Positions 24,001 to 34,145 of a DNA stretch of 56,191 nt are shown here, piece by piece. Numbering within the stretch: the first letter of the stretch is position 1; each line of letters opens with the position of its first letter. Both the position numbers and the translations under genes were made by a program. Origin of the DNA: Mesostigma viride (taxonomy: Eukaryota; Streptophyta; Mesostigmatophyceae; Mesostigmatales; Mesostigmataceae); NCBI GenBank assembly GCA_009746045.1, contig RPFO01002335.1:1-56191 (forward strand), read 5' to 3'. The notes below the pieces were generated by a model that was not told the DNA's origin, searched no databases, and was given only the letters and a program-made list of their open reading frames with translations.

Positions 24001-24571
24001 GGTGGGTGCTGAGAGTGTGGTGCAGGCTGTCATGATGTCTCCCCCTCTCATACTGGGTCCTGTGGATTTGTACAAGCCCCTTGACATGGTTCTCTATGTA
24101 GACAGTTCTATGGACAATAGGAAGGTCACAGAGGTCAGGGGCCGGGCAGCAGCATTAGTTACCCTGGAGCAAGATCACACCTCACTTGTTACCTGGTACA
24201 GTCGGTTGCAGAACAGGGTTACACCCAGCAGTGATATTGCTGAGTGCAGGGCAATCTGTGAAGGGCTGCATACTGCTCTTTACTTGAGGGAGCTCTTCTA
24301 CCAGCTATGTCAAGTGGCTTCCTGTAGGTTGCAGCTGCACACACTGGTGAGGACTGATAGCATGGGCATGGTGCAATTTGTGCACAGGCAGCTGGCCAGG
24401 AGCAGGGACCTTGACTACTTGTTGCTCAAGGAGATGTCCTACCTAGCTCACATTGAACATGTGCCTGGTGTGGACAACCCTGCAGATGCCCTCACCAAGC
24501 TGGAGGAGAAGGCGGAGAGGCAGTACCCCCTGCTCCGTGGGCTCATGGACCCCTTACACGGGCGGCCATAG
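21038..24571 (+). CDS. pol: Element 1 Pol: integrase, retropepsin-like, reverse transcriptase, RNase H
   Basis: The polyprotein frame is intact for its last ~1,070 residues; the first ~100 codons probably belong to another frame (21049-21351). In order: an integrase zinc-binding H/C region (RLHHMFGH, about 21380-21500); the integrase core with Asp near 21560, Asp in VQADLQF (~21720) and Glu in QGAVERS (~21815); an SH3-like C-terminal region (22075-22260); a retropepsin-like domain (22570-22790) with VDTNSQVSVI and AILGQNFL; RT (22980-23900) with LIDFKRAFLKGD and LHGDDL in place of the usual YVDD; and RNase H (24090-24530). The stop is TAG at 24569. The standard copia order is protease-integrase-RT-RNase H, so the position of the protease-like domain is anomalous. 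This is the best-preserved copy and may be autonomous if the gag frameshifts are artefacts. Confidence 0.9.
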   Translation: MGKVCWMYIRMGVCPLCSTKGVKMLFFHWIAITMLQLNSLCLMQVVGLQQVLAWRAKDLAGRAWSGPGSRTWLGESGWPAGSPGTSGVDHVSPHTVQTSRQVSTDRVLSYAEAGHRLHHMFGHSGQAAMFAWKLGREPLWEACQAAAENCGCQENAVHPPQSHAREPARERGDIQMDIQHIRGLYILVAVDRFSRYRLIDVLPGMQEHHLLLGMKALIPGFGVCKSVQADLQFDCLLKHQDQLPCKLVVVPRESHGQQGAVERSIREVKTVVLAAESVPLVASALERAAWCKGIEEQLNHRVNYYFDGVAVSPLALQYSLLPENVVQASLRKADRLFAQLRRKDKNWNVLRPQVGLKVRMWKEPSIPGKRGKWQDGVVTRVEEANRSCLVALEKDPRHVYRLSWAHVKERRPHAIWPADGPGPPSWVEEPGQSQAAAANNPLVVDDGLSLLEDDEQEEAAEATVTRPEGTGQPPKARGPLMADVIRALMRSKHDPKVSKLTGWGSCWAATMEVDTNSQVSVIREEDAVGLQMSHPSCLAVSDFSGKVSMKILGEVSVPILGVPTTFCVVEGYKGPAILGQNFLCMPGVTLTSDELALEGRGSLPLERYHYSQGLAVAVKAVRSQPAEGPQSQEPIAEDLLIIPTTFDPRQLGVNRYQIAAHSPIPWRQLVEMMQSPKMAKAWTLGFVASGHEWIVSNCAEPVDELPEVHQLLRLMFVLKLKEVDGVQVPHVRPVVTEYHGTGQLLDEELYTPGMLHDTWRILLCIFLSFLVKGVPYSSVLIDFKRAFLKGDQDQARQTWRDIPPFFVTVPAVWRAEIKARYLRILKGLEGLRSSPIIWRKSLEKFLKNTCGFSVSPVDPCLFQGSYNGLPVFASLHGDDLHLIGPPDWVEAVLAKIQKRFELGKIQHMVENEPMVFCGMQATLFQAKGSWFIRMEGGKDYPQQIVDALQEPITQARCATIRGMLAWLASICAPDLLVLSRLTDSQLVEVGAESVVQAVMMSPPLILGPVDLYKPLDMVLYVDSSMDNRKVTEVRGRAAALVTLEQDHTSLVTWYSRLQNRVTPSSDIAECRAICEGLHTALYLRELFYQLCQVASCRLQLHTLVRTDSMGMVQFVHRQLARSRDLDYLLLKEMSYLAHIEHVPGVDNPADALTKLEEKAERQYPLLRGLMDPLHGRP

Positions 24572-25576
24572 AGACCAGGCCTTGCTTCAGCTTGGGTGCC
24601 CCCAGTGGGCTGCTTGACCAAAGTACCAAGTGGTGACTGGTGCTTACTGGTTGACAGCCGGTCCTTCAGGGTTAGGTACACCCTCCTGGACAGGAGTTGG
24701 TGTGGAATGTCACTCCTACCAGCTGAGAATCATGCCTGGCCCTCCCCATGGGGTTCAGAAGAGTCGCCAGGACTTAAGTCGACGCCTTTGGCCTCAAACA
24801 GTTAGGCCATGCAAGGGCAACCCGAATGTTGGTTCTTACAGGTTGCTGTATATATGTTTTCTAGTGCTTGTTTCCAACCTGTTGCTAATAAAGAACCTGG
24901 TTGTGTGACCATGTGGAACATGGTTGCCAGGGGGCCACATTCTGGGTTATATAATGCTTGAATAAAACATAATCATGTCATGTCATTCTCATGTTGTTCC
25001 ATGGTTGTAATGTTTCTCTTGTGTAAAGTTCCAGGTCACCTATAAACCTGGAGGTTGGGGTGGGGTTCAATTCCCCAGCAGAGCCACAGCCTGGCATGAG
25101 TGATTCCTGGGCTTAACACCCAGTGAAGACATGGGCTCCCCAAGGAGGCAGTATTTGCCTAGGTGCTACCTGTGTTCTTTGAGCAGAAGGGAAAGGTGGC
25201 CAAGGCGGGCGCCATAAGAACGGGCGCCTGTGATAACTGTGAAAGATCAGGAACTCACAATAGTACGTTCTTGGCATCCTGTAATCCCAGCCATTGGACT
25301 AGGTAATGTGCCTTGACTTTAATCCAGCACCAAGTTCCCAAGGAAAGGTTGGGAGCTGACCAAGGGGTCAGGGGATAACCTGGGGTGACCTCTGATTCAC
25401 TGGCCAGTACACCTAGCCTGGTCCAAGGGCAGATATGTTGTTACCCAAAGGAGGCAGGAACCTGGGCCCTCAAAGGTCTGATCAACCTCAAGGGACCAAG
25501 CGGTCTGTGGCTGAGTGGGCACAAGCAAGGTTAGGTTTTTTCAAGCTGGTCCAGCTCCAAAAGAAGAAAGGGTTGG
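24572..25576 (+). mobile_element. Element 1 3' non-coding region, copy 3
   Basis: Same 1-kb region as copies 1 and 2. It contains CAATAGTACG (25258-25267), perfectly complementary to the first ten bases after the 5' LTR, just downstream of a GGCGCC hairpin pair (25207-25228). The purine tract before the LTR is at about 25558-25576. Confidence 0.85.
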
Positions 25577-26222
25577 AGTTAGCATTTTGGGCAACCAATA
25601 TGCTAAGTGGATGCAGTTTGGAAAGACCTTTCCAACGCCGTGCTGACCGCCTGAAACAGACAAGGGACAAGAAAGATATGAGGTCCCGAAGTCCTAGCCG
25701 TCCGTGGCCGACTGAGGTACAGTCCTCTGGTGTAGTGGACAGGACACGTGGCAGGCCGTGCCTGCGCAGGCTTAGCCTGACTATCACGTGACTGTGGTCC
25801 ACGTAGACCAGAAGCAGCAGCCTGTGACTGGTGGACTACAGGAACTGGCACAGGTCTGCAAGGATACTAGGCCTTGCAGGCTTGTGACAGGTCCTGTACT
25901 TCCTAGGTTGCAGAGTCTAGGCAAATCCAGTTCGTCCTGGCTCTGCACTGATGCCAGTGGACGTTGAGGATTTGCTTGCCTGCCTGCACGTGCCTCGTCA
26001 CACCGATGGGAACGAGGAATAACAACGCAAAGGATATAGCTTGGTCATGGACACCAGCTATCTTGGCAAGCACGAACCGAGGCTCACACATTGGTCGTGG
26101 AACCGCTCACCGTGGTCGTGGCTTGGTGCACGGGTTAAAAGGTTGCTGCCTTTGCAACTTTGGCTCATCCCGTTGTGTGGCGCGAGAGACCAGGAACTCA
26201 CAGTTCTGGCTGTTCGCTAACT
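25577..26222 (+). repeat. LTR of element 1 (right outer LTR)
   Basis: 646 bp, AGTTAGC...GCTAACT, followed by the CCATG target duplication and the remainder of the interrupted minisatellite unit. Confidence 0.92.
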
Positions 26223-27776
26223 CCATGGGAGCCTGAATCCTCATCATTTACTTTTCCTTGACATCCATGTACGTACACGGGCCATGATGACACCATGGGA
26301 GCCTGAATCCTCATCATTAATTACATAAATGCCAACCATGTACGTAGACGGGCCATGATGACACCATGGGAGCCTGAATCCTCATCATTTACTTTTCCTT
26401 GACATCCATGTACGTAGACGGGCCATGATGACACCATGGGAGCCTGAATCCTCATCATTAATAACATAAATGCCATCCATGTACGTAGGCCAGCCATGAT
26501 GACACCATGGGAGCCTAAATCCTCCTCATTAATTACATAAATGCCAACCATGTACGTAGACAAGCCATGATGACACCATGGGAGCCTGAATCCTAATCAT
26601 TAATTACATATACATGCCATCCATGTACGTAGACGGGCCATGATGACACCATGGGAGCCTGAATCCTCATCATTATATACAAAAATGCCATCCATGTACG
26701 TACACGGGCAATGATGACACCATGGGAGCCTGAATCCTCATCATTAATTACATAAATGCCATTCATGTACGTAGGCCAGCCATGGAGACACCATGGGAGC
26801 CTGAATCCTCCTCATTAATTACATACATGCCATCCATGTACGTAGACAAGCCATGATGACCCCATGGGAGCCTGAATCCTCATCATTTTTTTTTTCTTTG
26901 ACATCCATGTACGTAGACGGGCCATGATGACACCATGGGAGCCTGAATCCTCATCATTAATTACATAAATGACATCCATGTACGTAGACGGGCCATGATG
27001 ACACCATGGGAGCCTGAATCCTCATCATTAATTACATACATGCCATCCATGTACGTACACGGGCCATGATGACACCATGGGAGCCTGAATCCTCCTCATT
27101 AATTACATACTTGCCATTCATGTACGTAGACGGGCCATGGAGACACCATGGGAGCCTGAATCCTCATCATTAATTACATAAATGCCATCCATGTACGTAG
27201 ACAAGCCATGATGACACCATGGGAGCCTGAATCCTCATCATTAATTACATACATGCCATCCATGTACGTAGGCCAGCCATGATGACACCATGGGAGCCTG
27301 AATCCTCATCATTTACTATTCCTTGAGATCCATGTACGTAGGCCAGCCATGATGACACCAATGGACTCAGCCTGAATCCTCATCATTTTTTTTATGAGAG
27401 GATTCAGGTTACATAAATGCCAACCATGTAGGTAGACAAGCCATGATGACACCATGGGAGCCTGAATCCTCATCATTAATTACATAAATGCCATCCATGT
27501 ACGTAGACGGGCCATGATGACCCCATGCCAGGAGCCTAAATCCTCATCATTAATTACATAAATGCCATCCATGTACGTAGACGGGCCATGATGACCCCAT
27601 GCCAGGAGCCTAAATCCTCATCATTAATTACAAAATCGCCATCCATGTACGTAGACAAGCCATGATGACACCATGGGAGCCTGAATCCTCATCATTAATT
27701 ACATACATGCCATCCATGTACGTAGACAAGCCATGATGACCAAATGGGAGCCTGAATCCTCATCATTAGTTACATA
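26223..27776 (+). repeat. ~70-bp minisatellite array, block 3 (forward)
   Basis: Forward-oriented units resume exactly at the target duplication. It includes another copy of the poly-T/TGAGAGGATTCAGG junction (27394/27395), an unoccupied version of the 1771-3894 insertion site. Confidence 0.93.
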
Positions 27777-29810
27777 AATGGATGGCATGTATGTAATTAC
27801 ATAATGATGAGGAATCAGGCTCCCATGGTGTCATCATGGCCCGTCTACGTACATGGATGGCATTTATGTAATTAATGAGGAGGATTCAGGCTCCCATGGT
27901 GTCATCATGGCCTGTCTACGTACATGGATGTCTCAGAAAAAAAATGATGAGGATTCAGGCTCCCATGGTGTCATCATGGCTGGCCTACGTACATGGATGT
28001 CAAAGAAAAAAAAATGATCAGGATTCAGGCTCCCGTGGTGTCATTATGGCCCGTCTACGTGTTGTTGGCATGTATGAAATTAATGATGAGGATTCAGGCT
28101 CCCATGGTGTCATCATGGCTGGCCTACGTACATGGATGTCAAAGAAAAAAAAATGATCAGGATTCAGGCTCCCATGGTGTCATCATGGCTGGCCTACGTA
28201 CATGGTTGGCATTTATGTAATTAATGATGAGGATTCAGGCTCCATTGGTGTCATCATGGCTGGCCTACGTATGTACATGGATGTCAAAGAAAAAAAAATG
28301 ATGAGGATTCAGGCTCCCATGGTGTCATCATGGCTGGCCTACCTACATGGTTGGCATTTATGTAATTAATGATGAGGATTCAGGCTCCCATGGTGTCATC
28401 ATGGCTTGTCTACGTACATGGATGGCATGTATGTAATTAATGATGAGGATTCAGGCTCCATTGGTGTCATCATGGCCCGTCTACGTACATGGATGGCATG
28501 TATGTAATTAATGATGAGGATTCAGGCTCCATTGGTGTCATCATGGCTGGCCTACGTACATGGATGTCTCATAAACAAAATGATGAGGATTCAGGCTCCC
28601 ATGGTGTCATCATGGCCCGTCTACGTACATGAATGGCATTTATGTAATTAATGATGAGGATTCAGGCTCCCATGGTGTCATCATGGCTGGCCTACGTACA
28701 TGGATGGCATGTATGTAATTAATGATGAGGATTCAGGCTCCATTGGTGTCATCATGGCTGGCCTACGTACATGGATGTCTCATAAACAAAATGATCAGGA
28801 TTCAGGCTCCCATGGTGTCATCATGGCTGGCCTACGTACATGGTTGGCATTTATGTAATTAATGATGAGGATTCAGGCTCCATTGGTGTCATCATGGCTG
28901 GCCTACGTATGTACATGGATGTCAAAGAAAAAAAAATGATGAAGATTCAGGCTCCCATGGTGTCATCATGGCTTGTCTACGTACATGGATGGCATGTATG
29001 TAATTAATGATGAGGATTCAGGCTCCATTGGTGTCATCATGGCCCGTCTACGTACATGGATGGCATGTATGTAATTAATGATGAGGATTCAGGCTCCATT
29101 GGTGTCATCATGGCTGGCCTACGTACATGGATGTCTCATAAACAAAATGATGAGGATTCAGGCTCCCATGGTGTCATCATGGCCCGTCTACGTACATGAA
29201 TGGCATTTATGTAATTAATGATGAGGATTCAGGCTCCCATGGTGTCATCATGGCTGGCCTACGTACATGGATGGCATGTATGTAATTAATGATGAGGATT
29301 CAGGCTCCATTGGTGTCATCATGGCTGGCCTACGTGCATGGATGTCTCATAAACAAAATGATGAGGATTCAGGCTCCCATGGTGTCATCATGGCCCGTCT
29401 ACGTACATGAATGGCATTTATGTAATTAATGATGAGGATTCAGGCTCCCATGGTGTCATCATTGCCCGTGTACGTACATGGATGGCATTTATGTATATAA
29501 TGATGAGGATTCAGGCTCCATTGGTGTCATCATTGCCCGTGTACGTACATGAATGGCATTTATGTAATTAATGATGAGGATTCAGGCTCCCATGGTGTCA
29601 TCATGGCCCGTCTACGTACATGGATGGCATGTATGTAATTAATGATGAGGATTCAGGCTCCATTGGTGTCATCATGGCTGGCCTACGTACATGGATGTCT
29701 CATAAACAAAATGATGAGGATTCAGGCTCCCATGGTGTCATCATGGCCCGTCTACGTACATGAATGGCATTTATGTAATTAATGATGAGGATTCAGGCTA
29801 CCATGGTGTC
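27777..29810 (-). repeat. ~70-bp minisatellite array, block 4 (inverted)
   Basis: At about 27777 the array flips, so the same units read in reverse complement from here to 30860. Several units form a higher-order pattern: a TTGGTGTC variant, then a CATAAACAAAATGATGAGG variant, then a standard unit. Together with block 3 this makes a kilobase-scale inverted repeat. Confidence 0.93.
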
Positions 29811-29815
29811 ATCAT

Positions 29816-30478
29816 AGTTAGGTTAATATTGTGCGGAAACCTTTTTGCCACTTGGGCTACTCAGGTTCCGCACAATATTACCGGCGATAACCACTCGCCG
29901 GACACTAGCTCAAGTTCACACCGGTGTGAACTTGAGCTAGTGTCCGGCGAGTGGTTATCGCCGGTAATATTGTGCGGAACCTGAGTAGCCCAAGTGGCAA
30001 AAAGGTTTCCGCACAATATTAACCTAACTAAAACCTAGCCTCTTGGGGCGAGGACGAATCACTAGGCTCGGAACACCCGTATGCATGAATATGATCGAAT
30101 ATAAGCATCTCGTTGGTGCAAATATCGATATGAATATGATCGAATATGAGCATCTCCTTGGTGCGCATATGATTAGAGCCGGGTGCCAAATCGGAACGAA
30201 TTATTCCCCAAATAATCCGCTTCCGAGTGGATTCGAACCTGCGCCCCGCAAGGATCCAGGTCTTAGTTAGGTTAATATTGTGCGGAAACCTTTTTGCCAC
30301 TTGGGCTACTCAGGTTCCGCACAATATTACCGGCGATAACCACTCGCCGGACACTAGCTCAAGTTCACACCGGTGTGAACTTGAGCTAGTGTCCGGCGAG
30401 TGGTTATCGCCGGTAATATTGTGCGGAACCTGAGTAGCCCAAGTGGCAAAAAGGTTTCCGCACAATATTAACCTAACT
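29816..30478. mobile_element. 663-bp element with two perfect 214-bp palindromic terminal repeats
   Basis: Terminal repeats at 29816-30029 and 30265-30478 are identical, and each is a perfect 214-bp palindrome centred on CACACCGGTGTG, starting AGTTAGG and ending CCTAACT. Each half also contains a smaller inverted pair (TAATATTGTGCGGAA...). The 235-bp core (30030-30264) has no ORF. The target duplication is ATCAT (29811-29815 and 30479-30483), interrupting a minisatellite unit. The termini and 5-bp duplication match the LTR elements here, so it could be a TRIM-like LTR derivative mobilised by their integrase. A foldback DNA transposon is the alternative. Confidence 0.85.
30030..30264 (-). other. 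Core of palindromic element with tRNA T-arm/B-box-like sequence
   Basis: On the minus strand the core contains CGCAGGTTCGAATCC, a perfect pol III B-box (GGTTCGAATCC), with no full tRNA fold around it. It also holds two ~50-bp tandem copies of GAATATGATCGAATAT...GCATCTC. No protein-coding frame is visible. Confidence 0.5.
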
Positions 30479-30483
30479 ATCAT

Positions 30484-30860
30484 GGCTGGCCTACGTACAT
30501 GGATGGCATGTATGTAATTAATGATGAGGATTCAGGCTCCATTGGGGTCATCATGGCTGGCCTACGTACATTGATGTCAAGGAATAGTAAATGATGAGGA
30601 TTCAGGCTCCATTGGGGTCATCATGGCTGGCCTACGTACATGGATGTCAAGGAATAGTAAATGATGAGGATTCAGGCTCCCATGGTGTCATCATGGCTGG
30701 CCTACGTACATGGATGGCATGTATGTAATTAATGATGAGGATTCAGGCTCCATTGGTGTCATCATGGCTGGCCTACGTACATGGATGTCTCATAAACAAA
30801 ATGATGAGGATTCAGGCTCCCATGGTGTCATCATGGCCCGTCTACGTACATGAATGGCAT
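30484..30860 (-). repeat. ~70-bp minisatellite array, block 5 (inverted)
   Basis: Five inverted units continuing block 4 beyond the palindromic element. The array ends abruptly within a unit at about 30860. Confidence 0.92.
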
Positions 30861-32514
30861 TACAAGGCAGGCGCCTCAGTCCGTAGCATCATAAAACATC
30901 ATAAATGATCAAACATGCATTATTTCATCAATTCCAGCATACAGAACATCCATAACAGCGATTAAACATAGGTAGCCATGCACAGTTTTTCTCACATGTC
31001 AGTGCTAGACTAAATAAGTAAAAGTAAGCCTAGATCATTGGAAATGCTAACTGGAGCTCCTTATATGCTGGGCTTCATCATTTCAGCTGTTAGCTGGCTA
31101 CGGGGCGACATGCGGCACTAAGTGGCATTACAATGGTATGAGGCGTGCACAATGGTGCTTTTGAATGGCCGGGTAATGCTCAAAATGATCACTAACACAC
31201 AGCTTAAACTATGCTTCATGTTGTTCTAAAGAAAACGTCACCATGTGGTGGCTACCAAGCTCTACTAGCAGGTATACCACTGTGCCAAGGCCCAAATGCA
31301 CGTGTGCAAGGGGCTACGTAGCCCATGCATCCACAACATAAAAAATGACCTCCATATGCTTGCCTGAGATGAAATGACACAGAGACAACTCATGGACCTT
31401 CTTTTGAATGCAAGCAGGGCACTGGGACCTCCACAGGTGTTACATGAAGACAGATGGGGTGACTGCACAACAGCCATACTAACAAAGCTAAAAGGCTAAC
31501 CAAAAACAGGCCAGGATACCATCTATTCTTAAGGATTTAGGCTATAGAAACCATCATGATACCATATAGAACTTATTTACATGTAACATCAATCATTATT
31601 CTAGTATATTTGGTGCAGACGCAGCCAATCATGCACAAAACTGATGAAAATCTGACCGTAATGGCTGTGCGCAACCACCACCACAAACAATTACAGAAAA
31701 GTAGTAACGAAGCAAATTTGACATCCCAAACCTTCAACAATGAGTCCGAGATTACTTACCGAGTGATACGACGACTTTATCTTGTCGACGGTAACCGCAG
31801 GGACACTAAACTACGCCAGGTCGAAACCGCAAAAAAAAAGGCTCAAGGACAGCTAGCAAGCTGACGACAGGGCCGATGCGTCAAGACTTTCCTGGCCCAC
31901 GACACTAATGAAATATTCGAAATACATCGTAACAAATTTACTCGATGCGAAATATTCAATTATAAAGCCGCCGATAACAAGTGCTAGCTTCATTGTCACT
32001 CCCGTCACAATAAACACGCGTTGACGCAGTAAAACCCAGACCGAGATGATTGCGCACCTCAGTAAATGTTGCGCGACTGCGGCTACAGCATCTTTACAAC
32101 GCACAAATAATGCCTACAAAATTTGGAACGAATCCATGCATCGATGCTCCTACACCAATCAGTTTTCTGCACCGCCATAGCCTCGAATATGCATGTTCGT
32201 AATTATTTTACATTCACTTTCGTCCCGGTGGACCTGGGTACCCCCTGTACTGTAACCGTTAATTAGTCCCTGTAGTCTTGGTCGAAACATAGTGATGTCC
32301 GGTATCAGGGCGTAGAGCACATCTAGCTCTAGCAGCAGACCTAAAAATATCGCGGAAATGTCTACTGGCATTCGCGCCGCGCCGCTTCCCATCTCGCGCC
32401 TATTTGTAGCCCAGTAGTTACTAATCCTGCGATCATGATGGAATATACATGTAGTGATACTAATCGATACATGTAGTACACATGGTTGGCGCACAGAATG
32501 TTGTACAACCTGCC
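30861..32514. other. Unassigned A+T-rich stretch, no recognisable gene
   Basis: No repeat, splice pattern or protein family could be recognised. A 102-codon plus-strand frame at 31556-31864 and a 111-codon minus-strand frame at 32159-32494 have no coding signature I trust. The region may be intergenic or an old insertion. Confidence 0.5.
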
Positions 32515-32515
32515 C

Positions 32516-33175
32516 TACATGTGTGGAGGATATGTGCGTACGTACGACGAATCATGTGAAACGACTGGTCCAACCTGAAAAATTTTAAATTTTTGCCGTG
32601 TCCAGTAACGGTCCTAGGTTGCACCCGCGGGACGTTCCGGCAGCTGTACAGAATAGATCAGAAAGATACGCCGCGGAATGACGCCAGTGCCCGGCAAATG
32701 TGAGTCGGGAACTGAACAGTCACTACACACGTCGAAAATCTATTGCTCCACCCCCCCAAAAAAGCGTTCCGGAACTGTTCGAAGCGAATAGCACTGACAG
32801 GATTCGAACCTGCGTCCAGAGTGAGGTTGCGGAGTGAGGGAGGCCAGCCATCATGGTCCGCACACAAATCTGGCTCGGGTCCGATCCCTGTCAGTGCTCT
32901 TCGCTTCGAACAGGTCCGGAACGCTTTTTTGTGGGGGTGGAGCAATAAATACTCGACATTTGCAGTGACTGTTCAGTTCCGGGCTCACAAATGATTTGCC
33001 GGGCACAGGCGTCGTTGCGCGGCGTATCTTTGTGATCTTTTCTGTACAGCTGTCGGAACGTCCCGCGGGTGCAACCTAGGACCGTTACTGGACACGGCAA
33101 AAATTTAAAATTTTTCAGGTTGGACCAGTCGTTTCACATGATTCGTCGTACGTACGCACATATCCTCCACGCATG
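32516..33175. mobile_element. Foldback element, ~300-bp inverted arms containing a tRNA 3'-half
   Basis: Left arm ~32516-32815 and right arm ~32865-33175 are imperfect reverse complements. Matching landmarks are GGAGGATATGTGCGTACGTACG, AAAAATTTTAAATTTTT, CCTAGGTTGCACCCGCGGGACGTTCCG and GCACTGACAGG. On the minus strand the left arm contains GCAGGTTCGAATCCTGT followed by CAGTGCT: a 5-bp T-stem, T-loop and acceptor strand of a tRNA, with AGCACTG correctly placed opposite. D-arm and anticodon-arm positions are replaced by other sequence. The arms' single-base differences show some age. No ORF is present. Confidence 0.75.
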
Positions 33176-33329
33176 CCATGTCGACGCTGCACTGACACAC
33201 ACCAGGGACTTTGGAAGGTGCGCACCCAGCCCGCCCAGGTAATTGATGCGGTGTTTTGCAGGCGCGCACCGCCGGATGCGCCCACCACGCCCGCCACCGC
33301 ACGTCCAGTGACCGACTGTGGTCCACGTT

Positions 33330-34100
33330 CTTTTTCGCCTGCGGGTGCAGCCCCCATAATGCGTACGAGCAGCTTCACGGCTTTCTTCTTTGGAAATCAA
33401 GAACAACGGGCCTGACAACAACAACAACGACAGCAGCATCAGCTCCAACAAGAGTGAGTTGCGGGATTTTACGTACGTGGTTTTTCTATTTTTTTTTTCA
33501 CCTGGCATGTTGAGTATTCATCCCATTTTGCGTCATGACGGCTTCCTGAACGACGACTCTCTCTCCCTCTCCCTCTCCCCCCCTCTCCCTCTTATTTTTC
33601 ACCAGGTTTTTCATGCCGATTTTAAATCCCTTTTGCGTCATGCTCCTTGTAGCGTGATGTCGTCAATTGTCACTCACAACAATACTATCATTGTGGTTCG
33701 TTCTTTTTCGCCTGCGGGTGCAGGTCACGAGCGTTGCGTACGAGCAGCACTTACATCATTAAATCAAGAACAACGGGCCTGACAACAACAACAACGACAG
33801 CAGCATCAGCTCCAACAAGAGTGAGTTGCGGGATTTTACGTACGTGGTTTTCCTAATTTTTTTTCACCTGGCATGTTGAGTATTCATCCCATTTTGCGTC
33901 ATGACGGCTTCCTGAACGACGACTCTCTCTCCCTCTCCCTCTCCCCCCCTCTCCCTCTTATTTTTCACCAGGTTTTTCATGCCGATTTTTAATCCCTTTT
34001 GCGTCATGCTCCTTGTAGCGTGATGTCGTCAATTGTCACTCACAACCATGCTATCATTGTGGTTTGTTCTTTTTCGCCTGCGGGTGCAGGTCACGAGCGT
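33330..34100 (+). repeat. 366-bp tandem duplication plus a third partial copy
   Basis: The unit starting AAATCAAGAACAACGGGCCTGAC at 33395 recurs at 33761. Both run through CAACAAGAGTGAGTTGCGGG, two GCGTCATG segments, a CT-rich tract and end in TCGCCTGCGGGTGCAG. The same end also occurs at about 33330. AGAGTGAGTTG and GGGTGCAGGTCACG resemble splice sites, but no conserved frame joins them. Confidence 0.75.
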
Positions 34101-34145
34101 TGCGTGCGGTGCGTCATCAATCCAAGAACAAAACACGATGTGGCT

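Noticed and set aside
31556-31864. 102-codon ORF in the unassigned stretch
   Set aside because: No splice, compositional or family support, and it lies among stop-rich A+T sequence.
32780-32910. Possible tRNA gene on the minus strand
   Set aside because: T-arm and acceptor pair well, but D-arm and anticodon-arm positions do not fold and the 5' half is an inverted copy of the 3' half; it is part of a foldback element.
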